NCBI GenBank assembly: GCA_032719365.1
Contig: CM064866.1
Span: 5,995,781 to 6,059,780 of the forward strand
DNA: 64,000 bases
From: Prinsepia uniflora
Taxonomy: Eukaryota > Streptophyta > Magnoliopsida > Rosales > Rosaceae
Direction: 5' to 3'
The notes beneath the pieces are model-generated. The model saw only the letters and a list, made by a program, of their open reading frames with translations, did not search any database and was not told the DNA's origin. How positions within the stretch are numbered: position 1 is the first letter of the stretch; each line of letters opens with the position of its first letter. Positions 23,101 through 33,793 of this stretch are shown piece by piece. The translations under genes were made by a program, and so were the position numbers.

Positions 23101-24071
23101 TGATATCCTAGGAAGGCCTGATTATGCGCATGTGTTTTGAGTTTAAAGACTCGGCCGCACTTGAGATCTAGCAACTTGATTGATTGACATTTTTCACTGG
23201 TTTTCAGAAGTTTTGAGCAATGGCCCGGATTATGAGGATTTATGATTTTGGCTGAGACCCTGGATTTGAATTACGTATTTGAGAAAAGGAAATGATTCTG
23301 GTTTTCAATGATGGTTTTCTTATCTCGGATATGGAATGAGTTTTATATGCATGCATTGGTTTTTAAATGGAGGGTATAAATGTACTTTTCGAGAACCTGT
23401 TTTCAGAACGTATTGATTATTTTTGTCCACTCACAGTCTTTTTATGTTTTCGATACCCTCTAGGTTGTTGCGGTGCGGGCTGTTGGTAAAGAGAGACGGA
23501 GACATTACATACGCGATCCACAGTAAATTATACACGCTCTGGGAAGTGCGGTACTTGTGGACGATTCGTTTTGGAAATCCCTTGTCCGGCTTACGTGTTA
23601 CATGGAGGTTGGACGTCGGTTTAGCCTTCGTGTCACGCGTAAGTTAGACGGGAGCATGATTTAGCCCTTAATCCGGGGGGATTGGGGTTGAATCGTGTCA
23701 ACCCTTGTTTTCTCTAAAATTGTTTTTCATAACTATCATTTTTAGTCCACTAACACTTTTAAGTATTTTAACACCCTCCAGATCGTGGTACAAGTTTTGG
23801 GGCTGACACCGAGGCAGAGGTAAAGGCATAAAGTTTTTCGTTACGCATGTAGTTATCTCACAGAGTAGGGTTTTGTTCCTATCTTGTACGTTAACTATGC
23901 TCTGTGATACTGTTGACTTACTGTACAGTGATATGTATCGTAAGTTCTCCCTGGTCTGACAATGTATGTATTGTGGTTGTTATGGTTATTTTGGTAATAT
24001 TCGTTCGTTTGTCAGACGAGAGCAGGGTTTTTCTTGTTTATCTAGGCGATAATCTTGGTGGGTCCGGTCAG
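20194..24071 (+). mobile_element. Internally deleted LTR hosting another solo LTR
   Basis: The parts at 20194-20733 and 23706-24071 total about 0.9 kb once the insertion is removed. The start is TGTAACAACCC. The end is near GGTGGGTCCGGTCA, but no convincing duplication was found. Only one TTTAAA palindrome survives (20574). The distal stem GGAGGGTG (20720-20727) pairs with CACCCTCC (23772-23779), and the Watson-Crick match holds across the later insertion. Confidence 0.7.
20734..23700 (+). mobile_element. Solo LTR, target duplication ACCCT
   Basis: This is a complete 2967-bp LTR (TGTAATGACCC ... GTGTCA) between ACCCT at 20729-20733 and 23701-23705. The donor-like CAG|GTAAGT has its GT at 21668. 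The GC-rich core is at 22065-22120. GTGAGTGGAC lies at 22416-22425, ATGCATGCAT at 22444-22453 and 23347-23356, and GTCCACTCAC at 23425-23434. The distal stem is GGAGGGTAT (23369) with ATACCCTC (23453). TTTAAA palindromes occupy 22875-23160. It is a good reference copy for the family. Confidence 0.93.
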
Positions 24072-24114
24072 CCCAGATTTTTGTATTTAGGCCTAATGGA
24101 TGAGTGACAAGTGT

Positions 24115-24958
24115 GACACGACCCATCCCAATCCCCCCGAGATTAACGTGAGATGTGCCATGCTCCCGTCTAACACGAAGTATCAGACAAGGGATAACTC
24201 AAAACCTCAGCCCGTTCGAGGCTTCTAGAGTGTGCCAAGATCAGTTGAGGAGTGTGATGTGTCGGTCTTCGCTACAGCCCGCATCCGTGATCAATCTGAA
24301 GGGCATTAAAAACCATTGAAAGCTGTGAGTGGACGAAAAATCAATAGTTTAATAAAAACACATTTCATAAGAAGACATTTATGCCTTCACTAAAAAGCAT
24401 GCATGCATTCAAAAACCAGTGATCAAACCATTTACTTTAATTAAATCATTAGGGACTTAGCCCAACATCATAAATCCAACCATGTGGGAACTTAGCCCAA
24501 AATCAAGTATATGGGAACTCAGCTCAAAACCAATCATCATTAAATAACCAGTTTATCAAAATACAATGTAACCAATCCTCGACATCCCTGATGACTACTC
24601 AATACCACTATCATAATTTTCCAAGCTACGCGTGATACTCGGGGTCTTAATCCCGAGTCTCCCCAGGGTCCACCCAGGTCAATGACCCGCAGATCAATGA
24701 CCCTCCCTGAGGGTATTATCTATAATTAAACTCCTAATCATGAGTTACGCCTCGAGGCAGCCCCTCTCAAATAGTGCACCGTGACTACTCCAGGATACTA
24801 CGAGACTTTCAGAGGAGACAATCCATACATAAGGATGGTACATGGAAATCATTTTGTAAATCATCTTAAACCATTCAAAGGGGCTGATGCTCGGGATATA
24901 ATGTTCAACCATTCTTTCCATAAACCATCGTAAATCCAAAAATGGGTCTCGTACCTGG
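24115..24958 (-). repeat. LTR fragment, minus strand
   Basis: This begins TGACACGACCC (the LTR 3' end read in reverse) and contains GTGAGTGGAC near 24327, GCATGCATGCAT at 24396, and a hairpin with ACTCGGG/CCCGAGT arms at 24637-24658. It is cut at 24958, where a plus-strand LTR begins. The other half was not found. Confidence 0.75.
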
Positions 24959-26311
24959 TGTAATGACCCGTCCTAGATTTCAGGATTAGATTAGTGACTA
25001 ATAAAGGATTAATAAGATTAATTGGTGATTAGTGGAGTGATTTTGGACAGACGGTGTGAAATGAACATTTTGCTAGGAATTAGGCGAAACGTTGACATTT
25101 GACTCGGGCTGTCAAACAGACTTTGGTGATGACTGTGACGTAGTTTAGGAAGTCACGAGTCCGTAGGCAGGCGGCACGTCTGATTCCGACGTACGACGTG
25201 AAAGTTGTGATGCTTAGAAGTTGAAGGACATTTTGGTAATTTGGCATAAAGGGCAGTTTGGTCATTTGGTTGCATTGGGATTTGTGCCCACTGGGATTAG
25301 GACACTTGTTCTATGTCTGGAAGGCTATGGAAGCTGGGACAACCGCCTTACATGTTTTTAAAAAGGGTGAAAACGTGCACGTCTGTGTGATCGGTGAGGA
25401 TGAGCCGAATGAGAGAAAACAGAGTGATCGTGAAATTCTTCCATCCAATGACCTTTAATCGTCATCCTTTGTCTACGATTTGTGAATGAAAGATGGGAAG
25501 GGGACTTGGACGATGATGGTGGTGGTCACGGTTGTGCACGACGATGACGATAAGTGAGTTTCCCGTGACTGTCCTGTTTTGAATTCGATAATGGTAATTT
25601 GAATTCTAATGATTAATGGTCAAATTGGTCGTTGGAATGATGTTTTGGACGTTAAGGCAAGTCGATAGGACCTGGAATGAAGGCCAACGATGGCCGGGAT
25701 CATGTGAAGGCGAAGAAGGAAAATCGAAGGCTTGATCGATGATTAGGAAGGTAAGCTACATGTTCTAATTTCATGTTTTGACATTGTATATCACGTTTAT
25801 AGGTTGAGACGAAGCTAATGGAAGAAAAAGGATCATAAACGGAGTCGAAATGAGTGAGTCAGGGTGTCGAACCGGTCACGTCGGTCTAGTTGGACTGGAT
25901 TTGCAGGGACCGAACCGGACTGGGTTCCACAAAGGTTGAAAACGACTGTGCAGCTAGCGCGTGGCTCCCACGCGCAGTGCCTTTGGACGGCATGTTAGGG
26001 CACGTGGGCTCTCTTTTCGAGGCACGATCAACATTTTTTAAGTATTCGATATAGCGAACATTTTGGAATCAGTTTCGAGTCGATGGGACATCGTTTTGAT
26101 ATTTTTCGGGATGTCCGAAGGGTTAGGATCGAATTTAAATACGTTTAAAAGTTCGGGAAAATTGCGGGGATTTAATGGAAGGTTATTGAAGTGGTTAGTG
26201 ACCTTAGAATATGATTTGTACAGGTTCGGTAATTCCGATGATGGTCGATAGCAAGGAAAGGCGTATTGCATGCGTATCAAGGCAGTAGCGAGGATGGTCT
26301 GTGAGTGGACT
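24959..26311 (+). repeat. 5' half of a plus-strand LTR
   Basis: This starts TGTAATGACCC at 24959 and shows the U3 block (GTGACGTAGTTTAGGAAGTCACG), purine-rich leader, AAG|GTAAGC donor at about 25749, GC-rich core at 25955-26010 and GTGAGTGGAC near 26301. It breaks off just after that arm, where non-coding internal sequence of another element starts. The hairpin array and distal half are missing. Confidence 0.75.
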
Positions 26312-28445
26312 AGATCTGATACGATGAATCAATAATGGCATACGTCTAGAGACACATCTAGATTGTGGGTTCTCATCACTTACCTCATATCGATCAGTTA
26401 TAGTCACTCTTTATCATCAATATTCCGTTATCATCTCCCTTCCAGAACTCAAGATGATCCATAACCAAAACATCAAAATTCATTCGTCATTATCCCAACT
26501 AAACACAATCTCATTGTACTCGCCACACCAAACGTGGCGTCACCAATTAGCCTCGGTCCTTCTTCTCATCCACATTGTCCATAATCAGAGGGGTTCCACA
26601 ACTCTTGAAGGTCCATCATATACACAAGAGTCTCCCTTATCGACTCCAGAGTATCCATCACATAATACTCAACAGCTAACACCAATTCGGAATCAAACAC
26701 AACTGCTCATCATCTCAATCACAACGTCTCCTGATTCCGAGATTCTAACCATGCTAGACATGTATCCATCGTTTCCAACCGTGAGACTTAATCCTCAACA
26801 AGTAGACTACCACTGAACTAGACAACCGACCGCCAACTCCTCTACCAAATTTAGGAAGATTGTGGCCTTCCTACGACTCCTACGGACTATAAACCCGTAT
26901 CCGTACACAAGCCGTCTCACCGACCAACTCGCATTTCAGTTACTACCGTTTATGTACATCCGAAAGGATGTCAATCATTTATTTCTTGTGTCTCACATCA
27001 ACCCTTCCGAGGTTCAACTCCCGAGTACTACTAAGATATCAGTCACTAGCTCTCGGGGATCCTCCATCAGCAATCACTAACCTTGGACTCCATAGTCACT
27101 ATCCTCGGAATCACCAAGTATTAGCCTCGGCAGATGCCGACACATTCCAGTACACACCAACACATCCGACACATTTCCAAGGTGTCCATGAAAACCAACC
27201 TCACTAATGGTTAAGCCCGACCATACCAAACTATCCTGATCCAAAACTAAGCATAGGTCCACCACGCTTCCGTTGCGCTACTCTGATTAAACTAACACCA
27301 TCATGACCAATCACACAGGAACATGACATTCCACTTCTATCGAATACCCAAACGGGGTAGTGGTCCATACAACACACAAGCACCTTAGCTCGTAGCACAC
27401 CATCTCCTATCTCATGCTCATAGCACACTAACCCCGAATCCTTGCTCATACCGAGCCAAAACCTTACATCCACACTTAGGACAGGCAAAAGTTACCATCC
27501 TCATATTCTACAACTCTAGGCAACTTCATGCTAAACGGTCTCATCTGGCAAAACCTAGGGTCAACAGACCTCAAACCGATCCACTACACAACCATCTCAA
27601 CGACCAGTAGGGTCGATCCTCTACTAGTGGATCCGACCATAGCATATAGCGTCAAGCCACCAAATCTCCACAATCTTAATAGACTTGACCAGAGTTATTC
27701 GCTAGGCCATCCATAACCTCGGCTATACCAAACGGCACAATCTCCAATATGGCCGATCGTCCGGCCCACAACAACATCTAGTGAACTCACTCTTCTAGAC
27801 CAATCGGGGTTCCTTACTAAAGAAAGTTACTAACTCAATGATACTCACAGTCACCACGATCTGAACATTTCACCAGACCAGCCAGTGATCACAACTGGAA
27901 TTCCTTAGCTCAACGTCCTCACTCGGGTCATCAAGCACCCAACCTCTAGGGCGTCAAACTCAGCTACAAGCATTCACTAATAAGCTGTACAAGTCCAATA
28001 AACGTGATCTGACCAATCACTAGTCACAAGTCCACACTATCTCATCTGGTCCCATAGGCCAACAAACCAACCATCGATCAGTTCTAACTCAACTAGTGAC
28101 CATCAGGGTTAACCACTCCGGCACACAACTGGTCCTATGGCCCAACCACCTCTCGACCATATCCAGCTCCAAACACGCTAGTCGCTCTGGTCCTAAGCTG
28201 GAATGCACCACACTACACACCGCGTATCGGGCAAAGCATCACCTACGCACTAGGTATCGCTACTAACTAACGTACTATCGCCCTAGCGTTCAGGTTGATG
28301 ACGGGCTGCTCATTGTAGAGACATCACACCCACAATGACAGCACAACACATTATCCAACAAGCCAACTCGCTATGAAAGCCAAAACCTCGCTCGATCATA
28401 GGGTAACCTCGCTCCGGAAGCGCTAACCTCGCTCTGATACCAATT
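26312..28445 (-). mobile_element. Non-coding internal region of a LARD-type element
   Basis: About 2.1 kb lie to the left of a minus-strand PBS (TGGTATCAGAGC at 28442-28431) and LTR. No frame matches gag or pol; short open frames here look random. The strand bias is strong (plus strand rich in A and C). The last 350 bp are homologous to 7990-8176 and 11052-11145, and in reverse to about 640-740. This is the longest surviving copy of that interior. Its 3' LTR is missing on the left. Confidence 0.65.
28431..28442 (-). promoter_or_regulatory. Primer-binding site, tRNA-iMet type
   Basis: The minus strand reads TGGTATCAGAGC, three bases from the LTR end at 28446. Confidence 0.82.
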
Positions 28446-29277
28446 TGACACGACCTATCCCCTAATTCCCCCTGGATTAAGGGATGTGCCATGCTCCCGT
28501 CTAACTCACGTACGACACAAAGGCTAAACACCTGTCTAACCTTTATGTAACACGTAAGCCAAACAAGGGATTCCAGGTCAGCAGTCCAAAACTACCTTCC
28601 GGCTGCCCATAGTGCACAAAAACCATTGTGGATCGTGTGTGATGACGCAGTCTCACCAACAACAGCCCGCACCGCATCAACCTGAAGGGCATCGAAAAAA
28701 ACCAGAAAAGACTGTGAGTTGACGAAAATAAATAAGTTCATAAAACATTTTAGAGAAAAAGACATTTTCGCCCTTCATGTCAAAAAATGCATGCATTCAA
28801 AAATCATTTCATTTCCCATGTAATTAAACACGTTTATAAAACCAAAAACTAAGGGAATTTCTTTTCTCAAACCACTGGGCCTTAGCCCAAAATCATAAAT
28901 CAAATCAAATTTGGCTGCTCAGCCCAAAAATCTAAGAGCCAAATCACGTGTAAAATCGTAAATCCAATCATATGGGCCACTGCCCAAAACATCCGAAAAC
29001 CATATGAAAATCAGTGTCATATCACATAAATCCAAAAGCATATCAAAACACATTTCATCCAATCGAACCTGTTGGATCTCAACCGAGTCGTTAAACTCAA
29101 TATATATATATATATATATCCGAGTCTTTAAACTCAACATGCCTTTCAATAACCGAGTCTTTAAACTCCCGAGTCTTTAAACTCAATAGGCATCCGGGGG
29201 AAATCAATAACCGAGTGTTTAAACTCACCGGGTCTTTAAACCCAAATCACATATCCAGACCTGCCCCCGTCACAATA
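28446..29277 (-). repeat. 5' LTR fragment of the LARD-type element
   Basis: This starts on plus with TGACACGACC and contains GTGAGTTGAC near 28712, ATGCATGCAT near 28788, and TTTAAA palindromes of both GAGTCTTTAAACTC and GGGTCTTTAAACCC type at 29080-29245. A TA dinucleotide run of about 19 bp sits inside the array at 29101-29119. LTR similarity stops near 29277, so the U3 half is lost. Confidence 0.75.
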
Positions 29278-29488
29278 GTTTGTATAAGTTGGTCCGCTTG
29301 GCAGAGATGTGATGACAGTGGTGGTGATTGTTTGAAGGATTACAGGAGAAGAACATGATTGGCTGGTGGTGTACACCGGGTAGGAGGCCCAGGTGTAAGA
29401 CAAGTTGGATTCCCCCAAGTGGCAGTAGACGTATGAGGTGCAAAATTTTGCGGAAAAAAATCTTTTAATTGGTGGAGAATCAGATTTC
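29278..29488. other. Unidentified 210-bp segment
   Basis: This lies between two LTR pieces. It has no similarity to other parts of the window that I can see. Neither strand offers a convincing coding frame; the minus strand has an 84-codon frame without recognisable motifs. It could be filler DNA or a captured fragment. Confidence 0.3.
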
Positions 29489-29600
29489 AAGATTAGATTA
29501 GTGACTAATGAAGGATTAGTGAGATGAATTGGTGATTAGTGGAGTGATTTTGGACGGATGGTACGAAATGACCGTTTTGCCCTTGGAATTGAGGATTGAG
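29489..29600 (+). repeat. Short U3 fragment of a plus-strand LTR
   Basis: This resembles 24975-25080 closely (GATTAGATTAGTGACTAAT, GGTGATTAGTGGAGTGATTTTGGAC). Only about 110 bp near the LTR start are present, without the terminal TGTAACGACCC. Confidence 0.6.
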
Positions 29601-30768
29601 GGTGTGAGATTTGGTGTACGGGTTGTGGGTGTGGGATTTTGACACGACCCATCCCAATCCCCTCAGGATTAACACGGGATGTGTCATGATCTCGTCTGAC
29701 ACGAAGTGTCAGACAAGGGATAAATTAAAACCTTAAGCCCGACCAGCTTCTATAGCACGCTACGGTCTGGTGGAGGAGTGTGATTTCTCGGTCGCTGATA
29801 CAATCCACATCCGTGATCAACTTGAAGGGCATTAAAAACCAGAAAAGATTGTGAGTGGACGAAAATAAATGAGTTCATAAAAACATATTTCATAAAGACA
29901 TTTATGCCCTTAATTAAAAATCATGCATGCATTCGAAAACTATTTACCAAACCATTCATTCACATAACTAATATTAGGGTCTCAGTCCCAAGTTCCATAA
30001 ATCCAAGTTATACAGGCCCCTGCCCAAAACTATTTACACAAATCCATAACATATCAATCATATAGTGGGAACTCAGCCCAAAACCGTAAATCCGAGTATG
30101 TGGGTCATTGCCCAAATCCATTTACTATTCATAAAACACAATTTCACAAATCCAAGAAATCATGTTTACCAATATCATATAACTAATCCTGTCACGGTTT
30201 CTAAAGCTACGCACATGCTACCCGGGGTCTCAAATCCCAAGTCTCCCTAGAGTCCACCCAGATCAATGTCCGTAGATCAATGACCCTCCCTGGGGGTTAT
30301 AATCCATAATAGCCATCGTGAGAGTAAGGTACCCAATGGGGGCGACTCCACTCAATTTGTGCTCTATGACTAGTGCGGGGTCCACTTAGGGCAACGACCC
30401 TCCCCGGAAGAGACAGTCATAAATAAGGATGGTATATGAAAAACCATTTTGAAATCATTCTCAAAACCTTTCAAAGAATCCATGCCCGGTCCTCATAAAC
30501 TGTGATGAACCAGAAATCCATTTATGGGTCCCCGACCCGAAATTACAACCGTAAACCATAACTAGGCCCCTAGCCCAAATTCGTAAACCAACTGGGCCTC
30601 CAGCCAGATTCATAAACCAACTGGTCCTCAAGCCCGATTCGTAAATTAACTGGGCCTCGTGCCCAATTCGTAAACCAACTAGGCCTCCGACCCGATTCGT
30701 AAACCAACTAAGCCTCGTGTTCGATTGGTAAACCAACTCGGCCTTGTGCCCGATTCGTAAACCAACTG

Positions 30769-33700
30769 TGTAACGACCCATCCCTGAAATTAGGGTTAAG
30801 ACGGTGTTTAAGAAAGGATTAGTGAGCCTAAGTGGAGGTTAGTTGGGTACTTTTGGACTTTGGTGGAGAATGACGATTTTGCCCCTGGTTTGGGCAAAAT
30901 GTTGACTTTGAGTTCGGGAGGTCAATTGGACATTGATCGATGACCGTGACGTAGTTTGGGATGTCACGAGTCTGTAGATAGGTGGCACGCCCGATTCCGA
31001 CATCCGAGGAGGAAGTTATGATGTTCGGAAGGTTGAGGGCATTGCCGTAATTTGGCCAAATTAGGAGGAAAGAGTTGACTTTTCGTGTAACGAGGTTTTG
31101 ACACGTTGACCTAGGACAGTTAGGTAGATCTTGTCATCCTGAATTCAACGACAGGCGGCGTGTGTTCTTCGGAGTTAGGACGTGCGAGATACGGGTCAAG
31201 AAAGGTAGTGGCATAATCGTAATTTTGATTCAAAGGAGGGGCATTTTGGTCTTTTGCACATTGGGAATTGTGCAACAGGATTGGGACAAGTGGATAGTTG
31301 AGATTGGGACATTTGTGAGAGGGTTGAGAGGATTGTGACACGTGGAAGGGACCTAGAGGTTTCTAGGTTGTTACAATGGACACGGGTATATGTTACACGA
31401 TTTTAAACCGTGCAATTTGGCTTTGAAGAACAGAAAAACAGAGAGGTGAGGCGGTGAGGATTTTGATCGATTCAGTGAGTGTGTGCGAGTGTTGTGAACT
31501 GGTGAGAGTGAACAGAGATTAAGGGAGAGTTGAAGAGTGATTTGGGGTGGTTTGTGTGATCGTGAGTGAGTGAGAATGAAGGGTGAGCTCACGTGAAAAT
31601 AAGGGAAACATAGAGGAACTTGAGTGGTGGTGCTGCTGTGTTCGACCAATCGAGGCTGGTGGTGGTGTCCAGAGGACGAAGGTGGACTGGAGGAGTCGTG
31701 TACTCACGGCTGAGTTAACGGCGGCGGCCTGAGCACAGGTAATTTCGTATTCCTTTTCAATTACTCTATTTTGACGTTTAGGTTCAAAGGGAAAGTCGTG
31801 GACTTAGGGGCTGAGTCGAGGGTTTTGGTGAGTGGTGTGAGACTCAGGAGGTTCCTAGGAGTCGTCTAGGGTGGTTGCCGTGACGGGGGAATGTCTGAGT
31901 GGCCGGGGACCGAAACAGGGATATCGGGCTGTTTTATTTCGAGGTTGAAGACGATGGGTTTAGGGCTTTGATTTCTAGATTTTAGGACGGGAAATGATTG
32001 CTGGGAACTGGACGAAACTGATGGCATTGAAATGTTGGAAAATCATGGAGGAATTGCAGAGAATTGGGAACGCCGGTTCAGACCGGTTCGTTCAAGGAAG
32101 ACGATGATGAACAGTGCACTGGGGCATGCATGTGAGGCCCACGTGCAGCCACTTTGGGTGGCGCATGGGGGCGCGTGGGGAGGATTCTGAGGAACCTTCC
32201 AACATGGTTTTCGGTCTAAAGGTTATGATGAATCCATTGGAATAGGTTTCGGGACTATGGGGCGTTGTTTTGGGTTAGTTCTGCGGGATCGAAGGTCTAG
32301 GGTCCCGTTTAAAGTACGCTTAGCGGTTCGGGAAAGCCGAGAGTAACGAAATGGCCGAGAATGGCGTAAGTGCGCGCGTATCGAGGCGACGTCGGAATGG
32401 TTTGTGAGTGGACTTTGCTTTCTAACTCTTAATGCATGCATATATGTTTTTATATGTTTTCTATACGTGATCCTATGATTTGATTTATGATTGTGATGGT
32501 TTATGGTTTCTGCACGTTTTTGGAGAAAATTACGGTTTTCACGTTTCACGAGGTTTTACGAACTATTGTGATTTGAACCTGGTTTTAATGGTTGATTTCG
32601 GGATTTGAAATACGGTTGGATTTCAAGGAAAGTAAAAGGATTTCTGAAAAGTGTTTTCGGAAAAATGCTTTCGAGCTTGAAGCCCAGCTCAAAAGTGGTT
32701 TTCGGAAATGAGATTTTGGGTTTCGGAATCGAAATTCCTGGTGACGATTCGGGATTCGATTAGGGGACTTGGGATGGATTTCAGGTTTGGGTTCGGAATG
32801 GTTATTCCGGATGCCGACTTACGGAATGATGGTTGCGGACTCGGATCTGGAAATGATGTGGATATGATTCTGGATTTGGATTCGGAATGACGGTTCTGGA
32901 TGCCGGAAGTGCATCAGACCAGTTATTTAGGATTCGGGTTTGGATATGGATTCAGAAATGGTTTTCAAACAGTTTTGGATTGGATTTCCTGGATCTGAAT
33001 ATTGGGTTTAAAGACCCGGATATTGTGATTGACGGGGGACGGGCCCAGATTGGGTTTAAAGACCCGGATTGAGTTTAAAGACTCGGGAGTTTAAAGACTC
33101 GGATATATTGATATTTCCCCCGTAGGCCTGTTGAGTTTAAAGACTCGGGAGTTTAAAGACTCGGATATTATTGAGGCCTGGATTGAGTTTAAAGACTCGG
33201 GAGTTTAAAGACTCGGATAGATCCAGCAGGTTTGATCGGATAATGATTGCTTGGTATTATGTTTTCTGATATGGTTTTTATGATGCTTATGACATGACTT
33301 CTATAACTCTTTTTATGATGATTCTGCAACTGTTTTTATGATGATCTTTATGTAATTTATAACTGTTTTAACAACTAGTTTATGCATGTGTGATTTCAAA
33401 ACGGAGGGCCAAATCTCTGGTTTTCTTATAAAATGATTTTGGGAACTCTTCTTTCATTTATGGTCCACTCACATTTTCTGGTTTTAACTGCCCTCTAGGT
33501 CATGGAGCTAGAGCGGGGGTTAGACGTCGAGGCAGCGTCAGAGGCATAGAGTACCAGAGAGTTTTTCCGGAGTGGTTTAATTTTCCGTGTGCGTGTACTC
33601 TGTGTAGACTTATGTTACTTTGTTTAGTACTATGCTCTGTATAGTTTTGATTCTGGGTTGTATTAAATTATCCTGCGTCTGACGGTGAAACTTAGGTGTT

Positions 33701-33793
33701 TTCGTAAGGGTAATTTCGGTTTTTGTGTCGGAGTGTCAGACGGGAGCAGGATTTACCTCGGTTTTCGGGGTGAAATCGGGGTGGGTCCTGACA
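30769..33793 (+). mobile_element. Solo LTR, duplication AACTG/AATTG
   Basis: A 3025-bp LTR (TGTAACGACCC ... CCTGACA) with flanks AACTG (30764-30768) and AATTG (33794-33798), one mismatch. Removing it restores the surrounding 30-bp repeat array, which confirms the insertion. GTGAGTGGAC is at 32404-32413, ATGCATGCAT at 32432-32441, GTCCACTCAC at 33463-33472, TTTAAA palindromes at 33004-33225, and the distal stem GGAGGGC (33403) with GCCCTCT (33490). It is the closest relative of 8177-11046 in this window. Confidence 0.92.
32998..33225. repeat. Array of TTTAAA palindromes
   Basis: Eight or more 14-bp units of two kinds alternate: GGGTTTAAAGACCC and GAGTTTAAAGACTC. The second base and its partner change together (G..C to A..T), so dyad symmetry is kept. 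Similar arrays occur at 10315-10535, 11780-12020 (reverse), 22875-23160, 29080-29245 (reverse), 38190-38365 and 45205-45470. Confidence 0.85.

Noticed and set aside
23369..23380. TATAAAT inside GGAGGGTATAAATG as a conserved TATA box
   Set aside because: Other copies read GGAGGGTAAAAA, GAAGGGCATAAA or GGAGGGAAAAAT, so the pairing is conserved and the TATA sequence is not.
26454..27716. Open frames in the LARD interior as genes
   Set aside because: Strong A and C bias keeps frames open; the products show no gag, pol or host domain and are not kept in the homologous copies.
32708..33072. Plus-strand open frames in the LTR near 32700-33070
   Set aside because: They arise from GGATTTGG and palindrome repeats, have no recognisable domain and are not kept in the homologous LTR.
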